From positions 145,546-209,545 of the forward strand of contig NZ_JBLBVK010000054.1 in the NCBI RefSeq assembly GCF_047314965.1: a DNA stretch of 64,000 nt, given 5' to 3'. The stretch is from JAVJUV01 sp047314965 (lineage in GTDB: Bacteria > Pseudomonadota > Alphaproteobacteria > Rhodobacterales > Rhodobacteraceae). Shown here piece by piece: positions 1 through 7,467 of this stretch. The notes under the pieces were generated by a model, which searched no databases, had not been told where the DNA came from, and saw only the letters and a list, made by a program, of their open reading frames with translations. Within the stretch, counting starts at the first letter, position 1. Every line of letters starts with the position of its first letter. A program made the translations under genes and the position numbers.

Positions 1-121
1 TCTCGCCGGCAGCGCAACCAATGGCGCCACCAATAAGCGCGCGCTCAAGGTCGCTGCCGCTGTTGCAGCCGGCCAGTCCAAGTATGGCCGCTGCTGCAAG
101 GAAAGAAATTTTCTTCTGCAT
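1..121 (-). CDS. Small glycine-zipper lipoprotein, 3' end outside window
   Basis: The gene starts at an ATG on the minus strand and runs off the left edge, so only 40 residues are visible. They begin MQKKISFLAAAAILGLAGC, a signal peptide ending in a clear lipobox (L-A-G-C, acylated Cys19), followed by a short polar stretch and a glycine-zipper-like segment GGAIGCAAG. Proteins of this shape are usually outer-membrane-anchored small lipoproteins of unknown function. In other Rhodobacterales small lipoproteins of this kind lie near pccB, and pccA may follow beyond the left edge, but that cannot be seen here. An FNR-type box lies upstream at 197-210. Confidence 0.7.
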   Translation of the reverse strand, partial: MQKKISFLAAAAILGLAGCNSGSDLERALIGGAIGCAAGE

Positions 122-171
122 GTCTGTTTGCCTCTGCGTTGAAGGGCACCGCGCCCCTCTCCGACAAAGAC

Positions 172-210
172 ATTACATGAATACAATTCGACAAGAGTGA
201 TCTGGATCAA
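172..210 (-). promoter_or_regulatory. Putative FnrL-dependent promoter of the left-edge lipoprotein
   Basis: On the minus strand TTGATCCAGATCAC (210 to 197) matches the FNR/FnrL consensus TTGAT-N4-ATCAA at 9 of 10 defined bases. A TGTAAT -10-like hexamer lies at 177-172. The box centre at 203.5 puts a class II start near 162-165, about 40 bases ahead of the lipoprotein ATG at 121. The match is seen in the sequence; regulation is inferred. Confidence 0.5.
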
Positions 211-452
211 GCTGCCGAAATCGGCAATGCACCGCTTAGCCGACAAGGGGAAGGATGACCTAGCTCGGGGGTTTGAGCCAGGCCATCCAGAAGGGGAAGG
301 GTAACAGTTTTGACAATACGAGGCGCATCGCGTGTTGGAGGGAAGCACCTCGCGCATCAAGATGCCGCCAAAGAAGTCGCTAATAAAGCAGAAGCTCCAG
401 CCCCCCTCCAAACAGGCGCTTATTTGCCTGATTTTGAGCCAAGCAGGCAAAA
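211..452. other. Intergenic, no gene recognised
   Basis: Between the FNR-type box and the 3' end of the next minus-strand gene I see no convincing coding region, RNA or terminator. Short plus-strand reading frames here have no ribosome binding site and no recognisable composition. Confidence 0.5.
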
Positions 453-812
453 TCATGCCACCCAACTCCCGTCAAATGCGTCTGGAAACGCAGCACGGGC
501 CCTTGCCTCGTCGATCCTCAAGAGAGCCTCGTAACTTTCCGGGTCAAAAGGCTCTTCGGCAGCAATCACCTCGCGTCCAAAAAGCCAACTCAGCCGTCCA
601 GCGTCGAGATTTCCACGTTCAAAAGGGGCTTCGCCGAAATAATCCCACAAGCATGCAAGAAACGCTGCGTCGGCATTCCTGTCGACCGCTTTGCGATCTG
701 CATAACGCTCACGCCGCACCAACGGGGTTGGCCCCTTAGGATTGGCTCGGCGAATGGTGAATTGAAAATCAGTGCCGGGAAAACGGCCGGGAAAGCCCTT
801 ATATTTCAACAT
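453..812 (-). CDS. Conserved hypothetical protein
   Basis: This is a 119-residue soluble protein with no signal peptide or membrane segment. It opens with MLKYKGFPGRFPGTDFQF and includes an aromatic/acidic stretch (FLACLWDYFGEAPFERG) and a C-terminal charged helix (DPESYEALLRIDEARARAAF). I do not recognise a family with an assigned function. It lies in the same orientation as the small lipoprotein genes on either side and downstream of pccB, a position in which small hypothetical genes are often found in this order. Coding is supported by an uninterrupted frame and protein-like composition. Confidence 0.6.
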   Translation of the reverse strand: MLKYKGFPGRFPGTDFQFTIRRANPKGPTPLVRRERYADRKAVDRNADAAFLACLWDYFGEAPFERGNLDAGRLSWLFGREVIAAEEPFDPESYEALLRIDEARARAAFPDAFDGSWVA

Positions 813-843
813 CGCGAGCCTCCCGAAGGCTCGGCACGGTGTT

Positions 844-869
844 GTCGGGTGCGCATCGGCGCACCCGAC
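844..869 (-). terminator. Perfect 11-bp hairpin between two minus-strand genes
   Basis: GTCGGGTGCGC and its exact reverse complement flank the loop ATCG just after the stop codon of the small lipoprotein at 882-1007. There is no long T-run behind it on the minus strand, so it may be an attenuator or an mRNA-stabilising hairpin rather than a full terminator. A second weaker hairpin (GAGCCT/AGGCTC) follows near 818-834. Confidence 0.45.
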
Positions 870-881
870 TGCTCTGAAAAA

Positions 882-1007
882 TCAGAACTTGGACATGGGA
901 GCTTCTTCCATGACCGGCTCAACCACGACGACCTCTTCCTGCTGAGCGCAGGCAGCGGCGATGGTAAGAAGGCCAAAGGCCAGAAGAGTTTTGAGGGTGT
1001 TGGACAT
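882..1007 (-). CDS. Small lipoprotein (41 aa)
   Basis: The 41-residue peptide starts MSNTLKTLLAFGLLTIAAAC: a signal peptide with a lipobox-like IAAAC (Cys20). An acidic, valine-rich mature part of about 21 residues follows and ends MSKF. The start ATG at 1007 is preceded by AGGAGG-like sequence (GAAGGAGGCAGAC on the minus strand), a strong ribosome binding site. It is probably a tiny membrane-anchored lipoprotein; function unknown. A longer overlapping frame on the same strand (806-1327) has a non-protein-like C-terminus and is rejected. Confidence 0.65.
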   Translation of the reverse strand: MSNTLKTLLAFGLLTIAAACAQQEEVVVVEPVMEEAPMSKF

Positions 1008-1349
1008 GTCTGCCTCCTTCGTTCGTCAAGCGCCGTGTTATCCGCACGGCAACTAGGATTTATCCGCACGCCAGAAACGACGCACAGCTCAAAGCTACCT
1101 GACCGCAACGACTTGCCAAGAATAGGCAAATTGTTTTCGGCAAGAAGCTTGACAGCATTGTAGCCTAGTTCTTTTCGAGCGACCACAGTCGTTTGTTTGC
1201 CAATTCGCCAAAGTTTGTGACCTGAAAGACTCAGATTCCACCTACTTACACCGCGGCAGGCGAAAACACGCCCGCTCCTCAGCAGACCATGCGGCATGTC
1301 ATCAGCGAAATTGGCCAAGCCCATCATGGATTCTCCAACGGCAATCTGC
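1008..1349. other. Gap between pccB and the small lipoprotein gene
   Basis: This ~340-bp AT-richer stretch follows the pccB stop. It contains a TTGCCAAGAATAGGCAAATT segment near 1113-1133 that resembles the TTTGCAAA-type motifs seen around pccB and pccR, and it presumably carries the promoter of the small lipoprotein. No gene is recognised. Confidence 0.4.
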
Positions 1350-2882
1350 TCAAAGCGGGATATTGTCGTGCTTCTTCCATGGGTTGCTCAGCTTCTTGGT
1401 TCGAAGCGATGCGAACGCACGGCAAACACGTTTACGCGTTGAGTGAGGCATGATCACCTCATCGATGAACCCGCGTTCAGCTGCACGGAAAGGATTGGCA
1501 AAATTTGTTTCGTATTCCGCTGTGCGCTCTGCAATCTTTGCTGGATCGCCTAGCTCGGAACGATAGAGGATTTCGGTTGCGCCCTTGGCTCCCATGACAG
1601 CTATCTGGGCGGTTGGCCAAGCATAGTTGAAGTCTCCACGAAGGTGCTTGGAAGACATCACATCATAGGCACCACCATAAGCCTTGCGTGTAATCAACGT
1701 GACCTTTGGAACAGTTGCCTCTCCGTAGGCAAAGAGAAGCTTGGCGCCATGTTTAATAACACCGCCGTATTCCTGTGAGGTTCCGGGAAGGAAACCAGGT
1801 ACGTCAACTAGGGTCAGAATGGGAATTTCGAAGGCATCGCAAAAACGCACGAACCGAGCGGCCTTGCGGCTTGAATCAATATCCAGAACCCCCGCCAGAA
1901 CCATTGGTTGGTTTGCAACAACTCCGACCGTGGACCCCTCAAGACGTATGAATCCCGTGACAATGTTCCCGGCAAAATTTTCCTGAATCTCGAAGAAATC
2001 CCCCTCATCAGCGACCTTGCGGATCAATTCCTTCATATCGTATGGCTGGTTGGGATTGCTCGGGATCAATGTATCGAGGCTGTCCTCGATGCGGTTGGGA
2101 TCATCGAAGAACGGACGTACCGGTGCTTTTTCGCGGTTCGATGACGGAAGGAAGTCTACCAACCTCCGGATCTCGGCAAGCGCCTCCACATCGTCCCTGA
2201 ATGCTCCATCTGCGACTGAGCTTTTCTTGGTATGCGTTGCCGCCCCACCCAACTCTTCGGCAGTCACGACTTCGTTGGTTACGGTCTTGACCACGTCCGG
2301 CCCGGTAACGAACATGTACGAACTGTCCTGCACCATGAAGATAAAGTCCGTCATCGCTGGCGAGTAGACCGCTCCGCCTGCGCAGGGCCCCATAATGACG
2401 CTGATCTGCGGCACCACTCCGCTGGCCATAATATTACGCTGAAATACCTCAGCATAGCCTGCAAGAGACGCGACACCTTCCTGAATTCGCGCGCCGCCGG
2501 AGTCATTCAGTCCGACAACTGGCGCTCCATTCTGCATTGCCATATCCATGATCTTGCAGATCTTCTGGGCGTGGGTCTCCGACAAGGAACCGCCGAAAAC
2601 GGTGAAGTCCTGACTGAAGACATAGATCTTCCTACCGTTGACCGTCCCCCAACCAGTCACTACGCCATCACCTGCAGGCTTGCTATCGGCCATCGAGAAA
2701 TCAGTCGCCCGATGAGTGACGAACATGTCGAATTCTTCAAAGGAGCCTTCGTCCAACAAAAGCTCTATACGCTCTCGAGCAGTTAGTTTGCCCTTCGCAT
2801 GCTGTGCGGCAATCCTCTTCTCTCCGCCTCCAGCACGCGCCTCAGCACGGCGCCGCTCCAGTTCCTGCAGAATATCGGACAT
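1350..2882 (-). CDS. pccB: Propionyl-CoA carboxylase beta subunit (carboxyltransferase)
   Basis: The enzyme transfers carboxyl from carboxybiotin on the alpha subunit (PccA) to propionyl-CoA, giving (2S)-methylmalonyl-CoA, the first step of propionate assimilation through methylmalonyl-CoA to succinyl-CoA. It acts in the cytoplasm. The 510-residue length is standard for the family. The N-terminal carboxyltransferase half carries GGARIQEG (about 129-136) and the C-terminal half GGAYDVMSSK (about 403-412), which form the oxyanion/acyl-CoA sites; GPCAGGAVYSPA lies near 165. PccA is not in the window. The divergent intergenic region holds probable PccR operators, and the pccR gene lies 1.5 kb away with a transporter gene in between. 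Confidence 0.95.
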   Translation of the reverse strand: MSDILQELERRRAEARAGGGEKRIAAQHAKGKLTARERIELLLDEGSFEEFDMFVTHRATDFSMADSKPAGDGVVTGWGTVNGRKIYVFSQDFTVFGGSLSETHAQKICKIMDMAMQNGAPVVGLNDSGGARIQEGVASLAGYAEVFQRNIMASGVVPQISVIMGPCAGGAVYSPAMTDFIFMVQDSSYMFVTGPDVVKTVTNEVVTAEELGGAATHTKKSSVADGAFRDDVEALAEIRRLVDFLPSSNREKAPVRPFFDDPNRIEDSLDTLIPSNPNQPYDMKELIRKVADEGDFFEIQENFAGNIVTGFIRLEGSTVGVVANQPMVLAGVLDIDSSRKAARFVRFCDAFEIPILTLVDVPGFLPGTSQEYGGVIKHGAKLLFAYGEATVPKVTLITRKAYGGAYDVMSSKHLRGDFNYAWPTAQIAVMGAKGATEILYRSELGDPAKIAERTAEYETNFANPFRAAERGFIDEVIMPHSTRKRVCRAFASLRTKKLSNPWKKHDNIPL

Positions 2883-2947
2883 CCTTATTGCTCCTTCCCC
2901 GCTTTACATTGCGCACTACCGCGACACCGCCGTACGTCAAAGAGAAT

Positions 2948-2996
2948 TTTGGCAAATTTGCAAATTATGCGAAAAGCAAAATCCATTTTCTGCAAA
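2948..2996. promoter_or_regulatory. Probable PccR/ScfR operator region upstream of pccB
   Basis: TTTGGCAAA directly abuts a perfect TTTGCAAA palindrome (2957-2964); together they contain the inverted repeat GCAAATTTGC (2952-2961). A further TGCAAA half-site lies at 2991-2996. TTTGCAAA pairs are the binding motif described for the short-chain fatty acyl-CoA regulator PccR of Rhodobacter. The same GCAAATTTGC core recurs in front of pccR at 4325-4334. The location between the divergent pccB and transporter genes suggests control of both. Confidence 0.65.
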
Positions 2997-3059
2997 TTAT
3001 CTAACTGTGCGATCACGCACACCGTTCTACGTATAGACAGCGCACGAACCCGGATCTAA

Positions 3060-4286
3060 GTGTCGGACATGAGCTCAACTTCTGCGGTTCGATTTCTCGA
3101 CCGAACCACTCCACCTCATATACTCACGCTTGTTCTTATGGCCGGCATCGCGGCAATGAACATGAGTGCTTTTCTCCCTTCCTTGCCGGGAATGGCGGAG
3201 TACTTCGGCACAGAGTACGAAGTGATGCAGTTATCTGTCTCGTTGTACCTAGCGGTAAACGCCCTCCTACAGCTCTTCATTGGCCCAGTTGCAGACCGCT
3301 TTGGTCGGCGCGTGACAACGCTTACTTGCCTGTCAATTTTCGTCGTGGCGACACTCGGCTGCATAATGGCAACCTCCGTCGAGGCCTTCCTGTTCTTCCG
3401 AATGCTTCAGGGCGTGGTTGCTGTGGGGCTTGTGCTTTCTCGAGCCATAGTACGTGACATCGTCCCCCAGAACGAAGCAGCATCGATGATCGGCTATGTA
3501 ACAATGGGAATGGCCCTTGTCCCAATGGTCGCGCCAATGATCGGTGGAGCGTTGGATGCAGCTTTCGACTGGCATGCGACATTCATTTTTCTTTTGGCTG
3601 GAGGCATAGGAGTTCTGGCATTGTGCTGGGCTGACCAGGGCGAGACATTCGCAGGGTCCGGCATGAATTTCCGGGACCAGTTTCGCGAGTATCCGGAGCT
3701 TCTCAGGTCACGGAGATTCTGGGGATATGTCTTCTCCGCCGCCTTCGCCTCAGGAGCATTTTTCGCGTTCTTGGGTGGGGCACCATGGGTCGCGTCAAAC
3801 GTCTACGGCTTATCATCATTTGAAGCAGGCATTGGTTTTGGGGCACCGGCCATAGGATACGCCATAGGGAATGGGATATCCGGAAGATTTTCAGTCAGGT
3901 TTGGCGTCAACTGGATGGTTCGGACCGGAGCGACTATTGCCGCAACAGGACTTTGCGCTGCAACGCTGCTGGCGATCATCGGCATAGACACGCCCATTGT
4001 CTTCTTCGGATTCTGTACTTTCGTCGGACTTGGCAATGGCATGGTAATCCCCAACGCCAGTGCGGGGATGCTGTCGGTGCGCCCACACTTGGCTGGTACA
4101 GCATCCGGACTCGGCAGTTTCTTTATGATCGGCGGCGGCGCAGCATTGTCAGTGGTCGCTGGAACTGTCCTGAAATTTGGGGGAGGGAGCCTTCCGCTGC
4201 TCATCCTGATGACGACGTCAGTTCTTTTCGGACTTGCAGCAGTTCTCTACGTGATCCATCGCGAAAACGAACTTCAATCCGCCTGA
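3060..4286 (+). CDS. MFS transporter, Bcr/CflA-like
   Basis: A 408-residue major facilitator protein with about 12 hydrophobic segments and the loop 2-3 signature GPVADRFGRR (near residue 76). Other family features are FFRMLQGVVAVGLVLSRAIVRDIV and SGRFSVRFG in the second half. The family exports drugs or small organic compounds by proton antiport; here the substrate is unknown. It starts at GTG 3060 (MSDMSS), with an in-frame ATG nine bases later as an alternative; the ribosome binding site is weak. It sits between pccB and pccR and shares the divergent intergenic region with ScfR-type operators. A link to short-chain acid or propionate-related efflux is therefore an attractive inference, not shown. 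Confidence 0.85.
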   Translation: MSDMSSTSAVRFLDRTTPPHILTLVLMAGIAAMNMSAFLPSLPGMAEYFGTEYEVMQLSVSLYLAVNALLQLFIGPVADRFGRRVTTLTCLSIFVVATLGCIMATSVEAFLFFRMLQGVVAVGLVLSRAIVRDIVPQNEAASMIGYVTMGMALVPMVAPMIGGALDAAFDWHATFIFLLAGGIGVLALCWADQGETFAGSGMNFRDQFREYPELLRSRRFWGYVFSAAFASGAFFAFLGGAPWVASNVYGLSSFEAGIGFGAPAIGYAIGNGISGRFSVRFGVNWMVRTGATIAATGLCAATLLAIIGIDTPIVFFGFCTFVGLGNGMVIPNASAGMLSVRPHLAGTASGLGSFFMIGGGAALSVVAGTVLKFGGGSLPLLILMTTSVLFGLAAVLYVIHRENELQSA

Positions 4287-4321
4287 CAACTTGCCAAGTT
4301 AAGCAAAACCTTGGAATCTGG

Positions 4322-4337
4322 TTTGCAAATTTGCGAG
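4322..4337. promoter_or_regulatory. Probable PccR operator in front of pccR
   Basis: TTTGCAAATTTGCGAG begins 28 bases before the pccR ATG. It contains a perfect TTTGCAAA and the GCAAATTTGC palindrome found upstream of pccB. A looser TTGCCAAGTTAAGCAAAA lies upstream at 4290-4307. This placement, next to the ribosome binding site, fits autoregulation. Confidence 0.55.
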
Positions 4338-4349
4338 CTGGAGCATTCC

Positions 4350-5744
4350 ATGAGCACAAAGAAACTCTATGCAGGCGCGAAGCTTCGCGAGACTCGCACC
4401 AGACTCGGGCTGACGCAAAAAGCCTTTGCCGAACGGCTAGGAGTATCTCTGCCCTATCTGAACCAGATGGAAAACAATCACCGGCCGGTTTCGTCGGCTG
4501 TCATTCTGGCACTCGTTCAAGAGTTCGATTTTGATGTCAGCGAATTGGCGGTTGGCGACGGAGAACGCATGGTCAGCGACCTGCGCGAGGCACTGGCTGA
4601 CCCGATATTCAGAGACGCAGTGCCGCCTGTTGTAGATCTCAGGCTGGTCGCATCTAATGCCCCAGCCCTTGCTCGAGCATTTCTTGCTCTCCACCGCGCT
4701 TATCTTCAGGCGAACGAGCGCCTTGCATCGCTTGATGAAGCTTTGGGTCAGTCGGACGTAAGGCCGGGTGCATCGCCGTGGGATGAGGTGCGTGACTTCT
4801 TCCATTACTGCGACAATTACATCGACGCCGTCGATAAGGCCGCCGAGCGATTTGCAGGTGATCGCGGCGCTGACGAAGCCATACGCGCAGCGTTTGAAGC
4901 ACACGGAATCGAAATGCGTGACACAGAAGATGAAAAGGTCATTCGTCGCTTCGACCCAGCCAAAAAGACATTGTGGCTGTCTTCGCGAGCAGCGGAGCCC
5001 ACAAGACGTTTCCAGGCCCTTTTGCAGATAGCGCTTCTGACCCAGAACGACCTGATCGAGGCGACACTAGACCTCGCCAGATTCCAGACAGAGACAGCCC
5101 GGGACATTGCGAAAATCGGACTGGCGAACTACTTCGCTGGAGCCTCGTTAATGCCCTACGCACGCTTCCTGACTGCAGCTCGGACGTCCAGGCACGACCT
5201 GGAGCGCCTTGCCAGGCAATTTGGTGCATCACTGGAGCAGGTCGCACACCGGCTATCCACCCTGCAAAGACCCGGGAATAAAGGTGTACCCTTCTTTTTC
5301 GTTCGCGTCGATCAGGCAGGCACGATCACCAAAAGGCACTCGGCAACTCGACTGCAGTTCGCGAGATACGGTGGCGCATGCCCGCTGTGGAACGTCCACA
5401 GGGCATTCGAGACACCTGGGCAATTTCTTCGGCAACTTGCCGAAACACCGGACGGGGTTCGCTACTTTTGCCTCGCCCGCGAAGTTTCGACGGGTGGCGG
5501 CGCATTCCGAGCACCTGTTCGTCGCTTTGCGATCGCCTTGGGTTGCGAAGTCACTCACGCGCCTGAGGTCGTTTATTCGGACGGCCTCGACCTTACAGAT
5601 GCTGCGGCCTTTGAGCCGATCGGGATTTCGTGTAGGATTTGTGAACGTCAAGATTGTCATCAGAGATCGGTGCCGCCATTGGAAAGCCACCTTTCGGTTG
5701 ATCCCGACAGGCGCGAGATCCTGCCCTATGAGGTTGCTGGATAG
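4350..5744 (+). CDS. pccR: Short-chain fatty acyl-CoA regulator PccR (ScfR family, XRE)
   Basis: Transcription factor of the ScfR family that senses short-chain acyl-CoAs and controls their assimilation; the Rhodobacter homologue governs propionyl-CoA carboxylase. The N-terminal XRE helix-turn-helix (GAKLRETRTRLGLTQKAFAE) covers residues ~8-62. An IrrE/DUF955-like central domain includes ANYFAGASLMPYARF and VAHRLSTLQRPG and lacks an HEXXH zinc site. The C-terminal DUF2083-like part ends with the hallmark cysteine cluster CRICERQDCHQR. The start is ATG 4350, with GGAG six bases upstream, rather than the in-frame ATG at 4311 that overlaps the operator. The protein is 464 residues. It is followed after 12 bases by a hydrolase gene. 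Confidence 0.9.
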   Translation: MSTKKLYAGAKLRETRTRLGLTQKAFAERLGVSLPYLNQMENNHRPVSSAVILALVQEFDFDVSELAVGDGERMVSDLREALADPIFRDAVPPVVDLRLVASNAPALARAFLALHRAYLQANERLASLDEALGQSDVRPGASPWDEVRDFFHYCDNYIDAVDKAAERFAGDRGADEAIRAAFEAHGIEMRDTEDEKVIRRFDPAKKTLWLSSRAAEPTRRFQALLQIALLTQNDLIEATLDLARFQTETARDIAKIGLANYFAGASLMPYARFLTAARTSRHDLERLARQFGASLEQVAHRLSTLQRPGNKGVPFFFVRVDQAGTITKRHSATRLQFARYGGACPLWNVHRAFETPGQFLRQLAETPDGVRYFCLAREVSTGGGAFRAPVRRFAIALGCEVTHAPEVVYSDGLDLTDAAAFEPIGISCRICERQDCHQRSVPPLESHLSVDPDRREILPYEVAG

Positions 5745-5756
5745 ATGCTGTAATCA

Positions 5757-6521
5757 GTGCTCGTGATACTCTCCACCAGCTATTTCGCGTGGTATCTAGA
5801 GCATTTCGAAATGGCGATGATCTACCCCTTTGATGCCACCTACATGACACCCGACGTCTCCGGAGAACCTCGCTTGAAAGAGACCCGTCTCAAGACCGAA
5901 GACAACGAAGCACTAATCGTCTGGCGAGCCCCGGCCGCCGAGGGACAACCAACCCTGAATTACTTCCCCGGCAACGCAGGAGGCCTTAAGGACAGAGTCG
6001 AACGTTTTGGCGATCTTCTTGATCGTGGCTATGGCTTGACCACTTTGGCTTATCGCGGCTCCGGCGGTTCTTCCGGACAACCCAACGAAAACTTGCTCAT
6101 CTTGGACGCCAAGGCATTGGCGCTGATGGAAAAGGACCGACCACTCATACTCTACGGAGAGAGCCTTAGAACTGCGGTTGCGATCGAGCTCGCCGCTGCG
6201 GGCATAGGCGATGCCCTGGTGCTCGAAGCACCTTTCACCACTCTTTCCCAGTTGGCCGCAAGCCAGTACCCTGACGAAGAACTTGACCATCTACTAACGC
6301 AGCGGTGGCAAAGCATCGAACTTATCCCGCAAGTTCAACAGCCACTTCTCGTGATCCACGGTACTCATGATCGTATTGTTCCCATTTCCATGGGATTGGA
6401 AATCTGCCAAGGCGCTGGCTCCCAAGAAAAACAGTTCGTCGAAGTTAATGGCCGCGGCCACAATGGTCTCTGGACACCTAGGGTTCTGGATGCGTTGTTC
6501 GTTTTCGTCGAAGCGCGTTAA
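5757..6521 (+). CDS. Alpha/beta hydrolase with unusual nucleophile elbow
   Basis: A 254-residue protein, probably membrane-tethered by a short hydrophobic N-terminus (MLVILSTSYFAWYL). It has the oxyanion segment FPGNAGG (70-76), a nucleophile in GESLRT (Ser136), Asp205 in HGTHDRIVP and His235 in GRGHNG, so the catalytic triad looks complete. It resembles BEM46/ABHD13-like hydrolases, except that the elbow reads G-E-S-L-R where the family normally has Gly at the last position. The proposed start is GTG 5757, 12 bases after pccR; an upstream ATG stops after two codons. Substrate unknown. The 3' end overlaps the convergent hydrolase gene by four bases. Confidence 0.75.
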   Translation: MLVILSTSYFAWYLEHFEMAMIYPFDATYMTPDVSGEPRLKETRLKTEDNEALIVWRAPAAEGQPTLNYFPGNAGGLKDRVERFGDLLDRGYGLTTLAYRGSGGSSGQPNENLLILDAKALALMEKDRPLILYGESLRTAVAIELAAAGIGDALVLEAPFTTLSQLAASQYPDEELDHLLTQRWQSIELIPQVQQPLLVIHGTHDRIVPISMGLEICQGAGSQEKQFVEVNGRGHNGLWTPRVLDALFVFVEAR

Positions 6522-7267
6522 ACCGCTTTCACCGTCACATCTTCGATTGCTTGCTCGATCATCGACAAGCAATCCGGATCGGAAAATCGGTGATCTGCGC
6601 CCTTGACTAATGTCAGATTCAGATCGTCGCCTTCGGCATGCTCTAGAAGGCGCAAAGCGACTGAGACATCGACGTCCATGTCCGCAGTTCCATGTAACAT
6701 TCGAACTGGGAACGGCAGCGATAACGGCGATCGCAAGACCAATTGCTTTCGTCCTTCTTCGATCAGTCGTCGCGTAAAGATGTACGGCTCTTCCGAGTAT
6801 GCCGAGGGCATCTCAATCTGTCCTTCACTCAACAAGCGCTGTTTCTGATGGTCGTTTAGTGAGGCCCAAAACGCGTCCTCCGTGAAGTCCGGAGCGGCTG
6901 CAATTGTGACAAGCCCTGCAACCTTTTTGGGCATCTCTCTTGCGATCAGCAAGGAGATCCAGCCTCCCATCGATGATCCAACCAATATTTGCGGCCCTTC
7001 GGTGAGGTTAGCTATGATTGCCGCCGCATCCTCTGCCCAATCGCCTATGCATCCATCCAGAAAATCACCTGACGACTGACCATGACCCGAATAGTCGAAA
7101 CGAAGGTATGCCCGCCCGCCTCTTTCTGCCCAGGTCTCAAGGTGTAGTGCCTTGATTCCCTCCTTGTCCGATCGAAAGCCGCCGAGAAACACGACACCGG
7201 GCCCGCTACCAAAGATCTGGTTGTAGGCAAGTTTCCGGATACCGCTGTGTTGAAAACTCCGAGTCAT
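6518..7267 (-). CDS. Alpha/beta hydrolase (ABHD10-like)
   Basis: A 249-residue cytoplasmic serine hydrolase. Visible features are the early FLGGFRSDKEG loop, YLRFDYSGHGQSSG, the nucleophile elbow VGSSMGGW (Ser99), an acid in LHGTADMDV and a histidine in KGADHRFS. This combination matches the group of alpha/beta hydrolases that includes mammalian ABHD10, a protein depalmitoylase, and many uncharacterised bacterial carboxylesterases. The natural substrate cannot be told from the sequence. It converges on the preceding hydrolase gene and is divergent from thrS. Confidence 0.8.
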   Translation of the reverse strand: MTRSFQHSGIRKLAYNQIFGSGPGVVFLGGFRSDKEGIKALHLETWAERGGRAYLRFDYSGHGQSSGDFLDGCIGDWAEDAAAIIANLTEGPQILVGSSMGGWISLLIAREMPKKVAGLVTIAAAPDFTEDAFWASLNDHQKQRLLSEGQIEMPSAYSEEPYIFTRRLIEEGRKQLVLRSPLSLPFPVRMLHGTADMDVDVSVALRLLEHAEGDDLNLTLVKGADHRFSDPDCLSMIEQAIEDVTVKAV

Positions 7268-7467
7268 TTCGCCTTTCCGCTTCTCAGGATCAGGCTAGAC
7301 AATCTTCTGGCATTGGCAATGTCTCCAAGGCCATAGAATACAACCGAAATTACATGGCAAAAGGCAACCGCCGTTGACTTCTCCCAGAAGCGCTGCCACA
7401 TCCGACAACCAAATCAAACCCGCAACCGGGCGTTCCGTGGGCGCCAAATCGACGAGGAGCACGGCTC

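Noticed and set aside
806..1327. 173-residue minus-strand frame over the 41-aa lipoprotein
   Set aside because: Its C-terminal half is a shifted reading of the lipoprotein gene, and there is no ribosome binding site or known domain.
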